Source: Larimichthys crocea (taxonomy: Eukaryota > Chordata > Actinopteri > Sciaenidae). From it: a DNA stretch of 64,000 bases. Numbering within the stretch: position 1 is the stretch's first letter; the number at the start of each line of letters is the position of its first letter. Where the stretch lies: assembly GCF_000972845.2 (NCBI RefSeq), contig NC_040018.1:17512444-17576443 (forward strand), in the 5' to 3' direction. The position numbers were made by a program, and so were the translations under genes. Positions 12,801 to 42,791 of this stretch are shown here, in pieces. A model generated the notes under the pieces. It was given only the letters and a program-made list of their open reading frames with translations, was not told the origin of the DNA and did not search any database.

Positions 12801-15653
12801 GCCATGTCTTACTGGGACACTTAATTAATATGATTAGTAACACCTGTGTCTTTCCTGCGTCGTTTGCTAAGAGTGTGTGAAAAAGGCCTCGAGTACATGC
12901 TGCTGCCTCACTGGCATGACTTAGTGACACGCCTACATGGGCCGGAGCCATCATTAACGTTATTAGTTACACCTGTGCTTTACAGTACACACACACACAC
13001 GCACGCCAGAAAGGTCTGTAGGATGTGAGGTCATCTTTGTTCCACATAGTTCATGTCTGCACGATTATATTCAGGGTTTTGTACAAAGTCTTGAAAGTTT
13101 GGAAAAAGCCCGTTTAACCGTTATATTTTCCAGGTGAGGAATATGGGTGAAGTCAAATATACAACTTGTTTGATTTTTTAACATAATCTGGTGTTGGTAG
13201 TAACCAAACATCTTTGAAATGAAATTTAACTTTGACGTTTGTAATATGTTTGTATGTCTCCTTGTCGTTCATAGATAACTATTTCCGATCGCTTACTCTG
13301 CAAGTTAGCAAGCATTAAATAATCATGATCAAAACATTTATTTAAAGTTAATATGAACAGCTGGTAAATAAATATAATGTCAGTACACAATAAGGTGTGA
13401 CGATCAAGGCTTTGAGTCTGGAAACATCTGCTTTAGGTACTTTGAAAGTGCTTGAATTTTACTCTTAAGCTGTACAAATCCTGTATATTTGTTACAACTT
13501 TGGTCTCAAAGAAAACCAGGATGTCTTTTTTTAGGGTTTGGGACCGTCTGTTCTTCTGTAAGTGATGCCGGCCTTTTCTATAAAGTTCTGTTGGAAGGCG
13601 TACTAAGGTGTATTCATGTGTGTGTGTGTGTGTCTTGAACATCCTCCATGTCTGTCTTTGTGCATTTGTCCATGTCTACCGGCGCTGCACATTTGCCACA
13701 GCACATGAGCACAGATGCTTTGGGGAGGTCTTTTCTCATGAGATGCAGAGTTTCCACAACACTGTTTCTAGATGTTTTCAAGGGACCCTGAACTGTGAAC
13801 CGTGAGGCAGCCAGGCATGTAAAGAGGCAGCTGAACATTGCGCCTGACAGAAATACACACCTTAGCTGACTTCATTCAGTGTTTGTTAGTGCTTAAACGT
13901 CTTATAATCACATTGACAGGGTGTACTGTAACATTTGACTAAATCACAGCAGTGTGAAAGATGTCAGCACATGCACAGGTGAGGACACTTGCGGCATGTT
14001 TACTGACACCCTTAAGAAGTGAAGAAACATGGAGATTGAAAGAAGGAAGATGTTCCTCGGTTTTATAATCTCTGGTTGAGCAGCCATGAAGGTGGATGAT
14101 TTTGTACCCAGCTCAAGGACAAAACAGCCCAACAAACCAAAAATCTGTGTCCTGTTTTTTCCCCTCACAACCTGTCAAACTATATTTCTGCAAGCAAGTA
14201 TACTGCCAGCTTTGCTTTTCATCCTACACCGAGCATTACCATCTGACTGCACAGTACACAGCTGTCGTGAACACTTATAGAAATTGATTTTATGTAGGAT
14301 TTTTTATAGTACTTGTGGGTGTTAGAGAGTCTAATCTTCTTTCAGTCGCTGAAAAATGGGTATAGTTTCAGAACAGATTGACGCACTGTCCACAGCAGAT
14401 GAAAGGAAAGGCTGGCACAGATTGAAATGATGGATGAGAGAGTCACAGAAAACAGCAGCAGGTATTTTGCTGCCATAAATGCCAAGGTCTAAAAATACGT
14501 GAAACGGGGGGGGGCTTTACTACCTGTTACCACTTCTTTCAGGTGTAGAAATAAACTGTTGAATACAATTTGTGGTTGTCTCTAACATCACACTGTCATT
14601 GGTGGTCCAGTAAAGAAAACCGATCAATAAAGCATTTTGGAGAGGCTGAAGGTGAACAGGGAACTACAGAGCAAATAAGACAGTTGGACAGTAGTTTTCT
14701 AAAGTCAAGGGCAAAGGTCTGGACAGGGAGCGAATGGCACTAATTGCTCTGCCTGCCAGAGTATTGATCCCGCGGTTTTTAATGGTAACCTGCATCGACA
14801 CAAGCAGGGGTGGCTCCTCCATCTGTCCATTTGTGTAAATGGAGAGGGCATTGATGTGACTGTGGTTCTCAGTGCGGTGATGAAGTCGATTTATTGATGA
14901 TTGAATGGAATTAAACATGTATGAATTGATCTTATTTGTTCAGGGCTTTTGCTAGAAGACAGATTTGATCTTGGGTCAGCTGAATCATGATTACTGGACA
15001 TCCTGTTGTCTAAATGGACTTATTACGATGAATTTGATCTCATTAATTTGCTGTTTTAATTCAAATTAGTTTCATTTATATAGCACCAAACCATAACAAA
15101 AGTTATCTCATGACAGTTCCAATACAGAGCAGGACCGTACACTAAATGTCATTTATAGAGACTCAACAGTTCCTACCATGAGCAAACAATTTGTGATGGT
15201 GGCAAGCAGTGCCTTTTTAACAAGCAGAACCAAGCTAGTTGGAGATGCACAGCAGAAAAACAGCATTTCTATGGACGTAGGACGTATGGACCACAGTAGC
15301 AAGTTGTTAGAGACGAACGTAGCCACGATCCATGAGAACCTGCGAGACAAGAAAGCAGAAAAACTTACTAGATGACAAACAAAAAAAAGTCAACGTAGCC
15401 TAGATATGTCTAAATTGTATATTTACATTAAGAACAAAAAATGAACGATTACACTAAATCTCTGTATAATGTTTATCAGTGTGACAGTCTTTATGGTGAT
15501 ATTCTAATCAACATAGTTGTAAAACAACAACAGATTCCCCTTGGTTAAAGACGTCCCTCAGCTGCTCTCCTGTTTACTCTCTGGTTTACTTTTCAGATTA
15601 AACCTTGTGTATCCATGCTCACGTGTGTTTTTTGTTTGTTTGGTTTGTTTCAG

Positions 15654-34037
<18,384 letters not shown>

Positions 34038-34102
34038 GGGGCTGTACAGACCCTGGGAAGAGTTGGGTATTGGATAGAGACACCAACAGACTCTGAGACC
34101 TG

Positions 34103-34108
34103 AATAAA
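34103..34108 (+). terminator. galnt2: Proximal poly(A) signal candidate of galnt2
   Basis: AATAAA begins 66 bases after the stop codon. A second AATAAA follows at 34230-34235. Confidence 0.4.
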
Positions 34109-37100
34109 GAGATGGAAATAGGCTCGAGGAGAAAGACAAAACTTGATGGATTAATGGATTACTCTCGCTCCTCCTCAGAGGGGCAGCCAGGCACGTCTAT
34201 ACACCTCTCCCCCACCTCACCGCTCCTCAAATAAACAAAAGAGTCGCACCAAGTGAGGGAGGGTTTTGTAGACCATGATGGAGTAAACGGGAAACTGACT
34301 GTGTTTGGTGGACAGGTGGTGACAGAGATGATCAGGATGAGGATAAAAGCGATGAAGAGGCTTTCCATCCAAACTACATACCTCAGTGTTTTTTCATTGA
34401 TGGTTCCAGATGAAAATGACGAGTGAATTCTTTTCTGTCCTTTTACTTTCTTTAATGCTGGTGAAAATAGAACTCTATGGCGTTTTTACTTTGTAATTAT
34501 TTTATTTTACTATTAATATTTTATTTCTTGCTGTTAATTCTTCAGAGGTTCGCAGGAGCTTTTTCTTTTTTTGTTCTTGAAAGAATCGAATGAAGGTGTT
34601 GATGCTCTCCTCTGGCACTCTCTCTTTGTTTTTACCACACCGAGGTTGGTGTTTCGGTGAGGAGGGAGGGAGGAGGGTTTGGGGTGTGGAGTGATGTGAA
34701 GGGAGGAAATGAACTCGATTCCTTGAGCTGTTCCTCTTGTTTACTCTTATTGGTTTACAGGATCAACAGAGAAAAGAGAGGGGAGGTGGGGAGATGAAGC
34801 TGTGTGTTCTGTTTTGTTTTTTATACAGTTTTTTTTCCCACAGATTGTGTCTTGGGGGAGGGGGAAGTGGGTTTGAGGGAGTAGCTTCTCTGCTTTGGTA
34901 GGGGCCTGACGCTGGTTTGGCCGGAGGTGCAGTTCCTGAAACCGGGAAGTGTCTTGAAGCCCACCCTCAGGATTTACTGTTTGTCTTCAGGCTGTGGCAC
35001 TGGCTGCTACAGCGTCTTCACTTCTACACCATTATGTCTCTAACGAAACAATACACAGAAAAAAAAAATCTCTTACCTGTCTTTTTTTTGTTTACTTATG
35101 TCAAAAAAAATGGAACCAAATTTCAAATGGATGTTTTGTGTTTCAGGAATACACAAGGAGTGATTAAAAGAGTTTTTCTTCACATGCTCTCGCTGCTCTC
35201 TAACTGCTCCCGAAGGTGCGGTTCAGTTCATACATCATCTTTTCCTACAAAGACCATTTCCTTTGCTTGTGTCTATATTGACATTGTAGGGAGGTTACTG
35301 TCTTAAAATCACACGCAAACTGGATTTTAACATTGCAGCCTTTTCTCTTGAGCAAACAGGTGTTGGCTGCAAAAGGATCATCTATCACTGATCTGCCAAC
35401 ATAGACATAATTTGAGATTGCTACTATACTTTCAACATATCCCCCTGTCTTCTCTTTTAACGGCAATAGAAAAGAGTGCTCAGATGTGGCTGATATTCGG
35501 TGCTTGACAAAGTAAAACCTTGCTTATTCCAGCCTGAGAACAGATGCCACGCAAAAAGACAAAAGGACTGACTGTAGTGTAGTGGACTTTGTGTATGAAA
35601 TGTGCATGCACATGTGTTCTGCATGTTATCAGCACAGTTCCACTCAGTCAGTATTGTTTTCCATCCACATATATTTGTCCTTCATTATGCCTGTTAGATG
35701 AGCCATCCGTTCAGAAGTTTGAAGCTGTGATAAACAAGGTTTTACTGTTTGTCGTCACTCTGTTTCTGCTGCAGGTGAGCACATTTTTCTGATTGCACAC
35801 GCAGGACTGTTCACTTTCTGCTGATACAAACAAGTGAGAACACTTCCTGTTTATTTCGGTGTGCTACTTTACTCTGATAATGAGATTTTGGTGTCACCAA
35901 ACAGCATTGTGCCACTTCTTGGTTTTTTGTTACCTGATGGTGTTACTGATACCATTTACAGCACACATGTCAGTTTGTTGTCTTTTGCAACACTAGTCTC
36001 TCCTGGGTTTCAACATGGGTTCATCTTAACTGCTGTGATCCTCTGTGCTGTCAGTCACTAATGAATAATGACGCCGCAGCTTGGGGAAATTGCTTTTGAT
36101 TACGTTTGTGTGACTTGGCAGCTTCAAGGCATCAACAATAACACAAAACATCTTTAAACAGACATTTCCTATTTTATTCTAGAAAGAAGTGCAGCCTCAA
36201 GTGTTCTTTAATGTCAGACATGCTCTCTGTGTCTAATACACTCATTCACATCCATACTTGTAAATGCTCCATTTTTTTTGTTCTTTTTTTTTGCTTTGTT
36301 TTTTTTTTTTGACAAAGACAGCTGGCCATGTTTGCTGTGTTGTCTGCATTTCCATCCTCTGCTCTGTCGCTTTTTGTTTGTTTTTCTGCCATTTTGTTCC
36401 TTGCACCTAATGTTTGCCTTGTCTTGTAACATTCATCCAACTGTAAAGTAGAGTGAGAGAAAGGTCAGCTGAAACAGCAGCTGCTTGAGAAGCCTATCCT
36501 GTGACTTGATAGGTTGCCGCAATGTGCTGTGAGGCACCATGAGCGGCAGGTACGAGGGCAAGACGTGAGAGGCGAGCCTAGATGTGAGGAAAGTTTTGTT
36601 TTCTGTTAGAGGGTTCCAGTTAGATTTCATGGTAATCAGTCGATGGATTTACTGATAAATACTGGAATGTTTTCCTTTTTTAGTGGGTGGGGTTGCCATT
36701 GTATTTGGATATTTCAAATTGTCTTAATTTCTTTTGAATGTTACAAATCAGTAATCGTAATAGCAAACAGCTGTTTGTAATTTAAGTTGTTATTTTCCTC
36801 AATTGTGCATCTTAACAGTATCCACTGTCAAATCAGAGCATTTGGTGGAGTACAGCATACAAATCTAAGACACATTTTTCATTGCGTTGAACACATTTAG
36901 TGGTTCTGGTCTAAAGTTGGATGCAGACTGTGTCAGGTCTGTTAAACAGTGCAACATGAGCACAGCAAATCTTAAGTATTAACATTTGTCATCAAATTGT
37001 GATGCTTAAATACTGTTTATTGTGTGATAGGTCAGGACCTCAAACTAGGAGGTGTCCTGCTAATATGTTTTAGTGGTGTGTAGCGCCCTCTATTGTCCAG

Positions 37101-38442
37101 AGTTTCAGACCCCCCCCCATCACGTTTTCTTTGTTTCTTTCTATTGTTGTTAAACTTGACTAACACGGCCAGACGGTGGAAACTGAACAGGCATGAGAAC
37201 CAAACTGCACACACCTGAGCGACCATGGCAATACTGTCTGCTACAACAGTTCACATGTGTCATATGGAGCCTTTTCTTTTTTAAAACTAGTCTTATTCTT
37301 GTGAAGATGAAAAGATTGCTACTTTTATTTTTTATTCATTTTATGTTCTACACAGAGAAAAGACTGTAATGATAATTAAGTAGTCCAGCGCCTCATTTTG
37401 ATTGGATGATTAAATGTTTACATCTTTAGCACAATGTGCCAAAGTTTCCTTCCTGTTTTCTCTGTATAGGGAAGAATGAGAAGAGGTGTTAAAAAAAAAA
37501 AATACAGAATGAGTTGCAGTGAACTCGCACGTTAAAGCTTGCCTACAGTATGTTGTGTATGTCATTGTTCTTCCCAGTCTCAGTTTGCCCTGTAGGACAT
37601 GCAGGGGGAGGACAGCTCTTAGCTCCTGATCTGGTGTCATATTTGATGTCTACAAAATATCTGTTGATGTAGAACTGCACTTTGGAAATGACTGAAACAG
37701 TAATTTCAAAGACATGAAAAATAATGTCAATCCGGGACCGGAAAACTGAACACCAGTCAATAGACAAGAGCATCTTCCTCCCTGAGCTGGTAGGACTTCA
37801 TTCATACTCACTGTGTTTGTGGAGGGAAACAATGAGGGGTTTGTGGGTTTATTTTATGGAAAGAACAAGGGAGGAGGTGTAAAGGTTAAGTGTTGTGTTC
37901 TTTCAGCTTTTCTGTTACAACAGGGAGAAGAGTCAGAACAAGAAGGATGTCTTTCCCCTTCAGACCACCTCAGATCAGAAGAAGAGCCCTCCCTGATATG
38001 TGAAAAGCCCCGATGAGACATCCAGCTCAGGATTGCTTAAAGCTTCTCCATCTTTTGCTAAGAGTGGCAGTAACAGTGTGTATGAGTTTCAGGGCACACT
38101 AGGGGGCTAAACATGCACATAAGACACTACACTGTACAAGTCTCATCAGTCAGTAATGACAGATACAAGACAAATCAGCAGAGAGGGGTGTGAGCTAATG
38201 GGGTAACAATGTGGCTTCATTGAATGATGGTGGTGAGTGATATGGCACGAGGGGTCACACATGTAAAAGTGTATATTTTTGTATATACCTACATCAGTGT
38301 GTGTACAGTATGTACATATATACACAGTGTACTCAGCCGCGGTTCCTAGTTTTGTTGTCAGACTGTACAGCGCTTCTAACTGTTCCCTGTTTTATAGATA
38401 CTGCAGAAATTCAAGTTTGAATGAGGAGAAATGATTAACTTA

Positions 38443-38448
38443 AATAAA
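38443..38448 (+). terminator. galnt2: Distal poly(A) signal candidate of galnt2
   Basis: AATAAA in TTAAATAAATG, followed by an AT-rich run. Use of this site would include the Pumilio-type motifs in the message. Confidence 0.45.
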
Positions 38449-38470
38449 TGCATTTATATATATATAAATA

Positions 38471-40300
38471 TAAACTAAACAGTGTCATGTATTTTGGTCT
38501 GCTTCAGTGGTTCATGGTGCAAGCTCACACACACACACAAACATGTCCAATTATTGAGTATAGCCTATTGATGTTTATTTTAGTGATGTTTTGCACAGTT
38601 GCAACGATGGATCTGCATCACAATGTGGCAGCTAAACATGAATTTTATGGAAAAATGTATTTAATATTTAAAGAAGAAACCTGCTTTTGTCAAGTAGGCA
38701 TTGTTACTCTGGAGTCAGGATGTCATTCCCTCAATATAAGATCAAAACCAACCAGCCAGATGTTGTGCTATAAGGCAACATTTTTGATAAATAAATCTTC
38801 TAATTAATTAAATATATAGCAACATATTGTAGTTCTAATAACCACATGAACTATTACATTTTCTGAAAGACTAGAAATCATTGCGCACTGAATCATTTCG
38901 TTGTTCTGTGATTACTCGACATGGAAAAAAAAAAAGTATGTGGGCACCGCTCTGTGTTACTGTTGAAAATCTCATTCCCAAACCATTAAATGAATCGCTG
39001 CTCTAACAGACTCCACTCTTCTGGAAAAGATTTTCAATAAGACTTGGGACTCTGCGGCTTCTCCCATTAGGTTGTAAGTGTGTTGAGGTCACAGTCTGTG
39101 TTCCAGTTCACCACAAATGGTGTTGGATGTCAGTCAAAATCTTTAAACTCAGAAAAACAATTCTTTATTGACCTTGTTTTGCACACTGGAGCATCATAAT
39201 GTTGAAGCAAGAGAGGATCTTCCTCAAATTTCTGCCACCTTGGTAGCTTCAGCTATCCTTGTATGGTGTAGCATTAAGACTTTCTTCCTGGGACATGCAT
39301 ATCTGTCAAAAAAAAAAAGACACCAAAATTCAATATTTATCCAGTAAGTTATCTGGTGAGAACATGGAGCCCAGTGATGCATATTTCTTGAAACTAATAT
39401 AAATATTTAATGATGCCCAGAGCTCTTATTATTCAGAATCAACTTACAAGTATGTTTAAACATTCAAAGAAAAGCTTTTGAGAAGCTCTCAATGTAGCTT
39501 GTTTGCACACAGTGCTGAGAGCAAATTTACAGAAAGTTACACATGGACATGTTTATAAAGCAAGGACAAAGATAAAGAAACACAACACATAACGATGATG
39601 TACAAGCAAGTAGCTATGAAAATACATTTTGGTGTAAGCAGTCTACAGGGTTACAAATAGTGCAAGAGGCACTGTTTATTGATTATTTAGATTATGCACC
39701 AGATATTATGTATTTTATGGGGACAATCCACACTGATTGAGTTCTGTAGAGTAAAAGCACAGAAGTCAAAAATCAAATCAAAAATACCTAAAATACATAA
39801 AGTTAGTACTAATTTTGCAGACCCATTTCTAAATAATTTACAGGATATTATAATAATCGTTTATGTGTAAATATCACTTTGCTATTGCAGATGGGGAAAA
39901 AAGTGGGGATACTTAATTTACTTCTATTATTATTTGATTTCATTTGAACCCATAATACATCGTATGTATTTGTTGATTACAGTTTGTATTGTGAATGTGA
40001 ATCTACAGAGTAACAAGTAAGTTATGAATTCATTGTAGTGCAGTAAAAAGTTCAGTTGCCTCTGAAATGAGTGGAAGTAAATTAAAAAAAATAATAAAAC
40101 ACTGATGTAAAATTAGAGGAGGTAAAAGCACGTGAACAGGATAAGTAAGGGAAGTATAATGCACAATGCAGGAAATAGTTATACAACAATGTTCAGAAGA
40201 CAATCCGAGCAGGTTAAAACGGGACCATTACATTGTGGAGAAGACATAGTCCAGGTGAAACCAGATGTTGACATCTGGATGTTTGTTTTCTAACATCAGG
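38471..40300. other. Intergenic region galnt2-smyd2
   Basis: A/T-rich DNA with no supported gene. It contains a Tc1-like transposase remnant at about 39060-39300. I see nothing else in the remaining stretch 39310-40300. Confidence 0.7.
39060..39300 (-). pseudogene. Decayed Tc1/mariner-like transposase fragment
   Basis: The reverse strand reads FEEDPLLLQHYDAPVCKTRS then IKNCFSEFK, which parallels the Tc1-family segment around the second catalytic Asp (family pattern QHDNAPVHKARSI, with here QHYDAPVCKTRSI). The flanks keep traces of the same protein on both sides but in broken frames. No terminal inverted repeats are recognisable. It is a dead fragment of a DNA transposon. Confidence 0.75.
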
Positions 40301-40466
40301 ACATGGTGAGCGTCACTGTCCAGCAGTGGGCGCTGAGAGCCGCACTACACACACCGTGGCCCGGAGAAGAAGAAGCAGCAGCAGCAGCAGCAGCAGCAGA
40401 TTAGAGGCAGACACAGGTGGTGGTCGGTGCTAGTATCGGAACCAAGATCCGTACACAGAAGCAACC
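40300..40466 (+). promoter_or_regulatory. smyd2a: smyd2 promoter / 5' UTR region
   Basis: G/C-rich, CpG-containing DNA directly upstream of the smyd2 start, without a TATA box at a usable distance. It has GTGGGCGCTGAGAG, a purine-rich GAA run and a (GCA)8 repeat at 40375-40398. The transcription start is not determinable from sequence. The start codon at 40467 is preceded by GCAACC, an acceptable Kozak context (A at -3). Confidence 0.5.
40375..40398 (+). repeat. (GCA)8 trinucleotide repeat in smyd2 5' UTR
   Basis: Eight uninterrupted GCA units, 68 bases upstream of the smyd2 start codon and probably transcribed. Confidence 0.95.
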
Positions 40467-42760
40467 ATGAAGAACGAAGGTATCGAGGGGACGGAGAGAT
40501 TCCTGAGCCCGGACAGAGGCAGAGGCCTGCGGGCGGTGAGGCACTTCGCGGTGGGGGAGCTGGTGTTCGCCTGCCCGTCCTACGCCTACGTGTTGACAGT
40601 GAATGAGAGAGGAGCGCACTGTGAGCACTGCTTCACCAGGTAACACCTGAAAACACACCTCTGTGTCCGGGTTCAGCTGAGCTTAAGACACAACAAAGCC
40701 AGTGATGAGTCCAGTTTAACGCCGACTAACCTCGACACCGAGCTAGGTTAGCCTGTGACCCCCCCCCCGTGGATACCTAACAGTGCCTATCCGGTGCAGA
40801 CAGGCTTAAATGGGTCAGTGCGGAGAGGCAGCTCACCTGACCGACGCTGCAGCTTTTGTTAAGTGGCACTGCAGAGTCAGGAGAGTCTAAAATAGATGCC
40901 AACACTCACCTGCAGCAAGATTGCTGCCAGTTTTTAAAGGCGACATGTGAAAAAAGCTTTCCTCTCATCTAAAAGAGCTTACTGATGTGCTAGTACACTT
41001 ACAGGTAGTACACTCAGTACTTTGTGTATTAGTTTGCACTATTACACGTGAGAGTACTCACTGTTCCTCCAGCAGCTGCAGAAAACCTGCAGTCTTCATA
41101 ATATCAGACTGTCTTTGCTGTTTTTTCTGCTGTAAAAGTGAATTTATTTGTCATTAACAGACAATAATAAGGTAACTTGGTAGTTTTCAGCTGTGTTGGG
41201 ATGTGGAGTGGTTAGAAAGGCCTGCCCACAACATTCACATGAGTACTGACATGTGTAGGTGTGTGAAGGCAACATACAGAAAGGTTAAACTGCAGTGCGC
41301 TGCTCTTTTTTTTTTTTTTTCAAGGTTTAGCCCTCGAGCTTGCCTATTTGTCTTGTTGCGATGACACTCTTTATGAGGTGCTTTAGAGTTAAATTTCTCC
41401 CTCTCGCACACACACACACACACACGTGTGTCTTACCAAAGCTGCCATTAAGGTTTGTAGAGCAGTAAAAGGTTAGGCTGCTAAATATAGTCGTCCATGT
41501 GTCCCAAGAGAGGAGGAGCCAAGAGATGAGAAGGCCAGAGGTGCATGTGGGCACTGAGGGGGGTGGAGGTGTAATAGTGATCTTTAGTCACCCCGTGCTG
41601 AAAATGACAATGTTTAGTTAGGAAAAACTGACTCGAATCAAAGTTCTTGCAATGCACTAACCTGTGTCGGTGTTTGAGTTGACTTGTTGTGCATCCGTGC
41701 GTCTAACCTTTTGTCACAGGACTGTAAAAACTCACTCATGAGTCTCATTCAGTCTCAATTTAGCAGTCACATTTAAATGTCGTGGGAACTAATGTCAGTA
41801 AAGGGTTTTAATTAAATCCCATGTCAACCAACTGAAAAACATCAGGCAATGTTTCTATGTCTCAGATGAAGGTGCACTCTGTGTAATTTCATGCAGGTTG
41901 ATACGATTAAATTCTGCTGACAAAATGTCCACTTCTCACAGCAAAAGTGTGTGTGTGTGTGTGTGTGTGTGAGTAATATGTTGTGTCTTCATGTCATGAC
42001 AGGAGAGAAGACCTTTTTAAGTGTGGCAAGTGTAAGCAAGCCTACTACTGCAATGTTGACTGTCAGGTGAGAGTGCTTTAAGCTTCCTTTTTGTTTTTTT
42101 GTGTGTCAGTGTGTGTGCCAGATGCTTCAAATAACCATAGAAACTGACTGTGAATACATTTTTACTGCTAACAAAAATAGTATTTCTTCCTTAAAAATGT
42201 TTTGTTCCTGTCTGTATTCAGATAGGACACAGAAAAAGTTAGGCCAAGGTCTCGGCTATTTGATTGTTATTGTCAGTGACAGGCGACGTTTTGTGCCCTT
42301 TGGATGCATTCATACATGTCGTCCCAAAAGTTGAGCGTTTTGCTTCACTGGTATCTCTTCAGAGTAAATTTTAAAAATACATTTCTACTGTTTTTGTGAC
42401 CCATCTTCAGACTTAAGGCCACACATTGAGAACCACTCTGGCTGCAAACAACAAGAGCCAGAGAGAGAGAGGGCACACACTGGCACTGCTGTTGCTATGA
42501 CAATTTAGTCTGTCCTTCCTCTGCCTCTGTCTAGTTTTAGTTTCATGGCACAAAATCCACCCAGTCAGCTGCAGTACAATTCAGTTTTCTGTGTGTGCAT
42601 TTGTGTGCGCTTTATGATAAAACCCTGTGTTCGTTTGAATCTCTGTTACTCTCACCTTCTTGCTTTTTTTGTTTTTTGTCTCTCTGTGTTTTGATGTTGT
42701 CGATTCATGCATTGTCCTCTTAAATGAGAATTACTTGCTGTAATAATGGAGAGTCTTTTT

Positions 42761-42791
<31 letters not shown>

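Larger units (their letters stand above)
1..15653 (+). other. Probable large first intron of galnt2 (upstream part not in window)
   Basis: I found no convincing exon on either strand here. The short open frames are not conserved-looking and many are made of CA/TG repeat. The acceptor of the first galnt2 exon seen is at 15651-15653, and mammalian GALNT2 has a very large first intron, so this stretch is best read as intron 1, although I cannot exclude an unrelated non-coding transcript. Contents are microsatellites (entered separately), an interspersed repeat at 870-1240, and A/T-rich unique DNA. A piece near 10860-11000 (aagttaagctaactggctgc and onward) resembles a repeat I remember as common in percomorph introns, as does 3770-3890, but neither has a second copy in the window to prove it. 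Confidence 0.6.
34038..38470 (+). other. galnt2: Probable galnt2 3' UTR
   Basis: After the stop at 34035-34037 there is no further convincing coding sequence. AATAAA occurs at 34103-34108 and 34230-34235 (proximal) and at 38443-38448 (distal, followed by an AT-rich stretch). Choice of the distal site would give a UTR of about 4.4 kb. Two Pumilio-type motifs, TGTATATA at 38280-38287 and TGTACATA at 38311-38318, sit just upstream of the distal signal. The true end cannot be fixed without transcript data. Confidence 0.5.
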
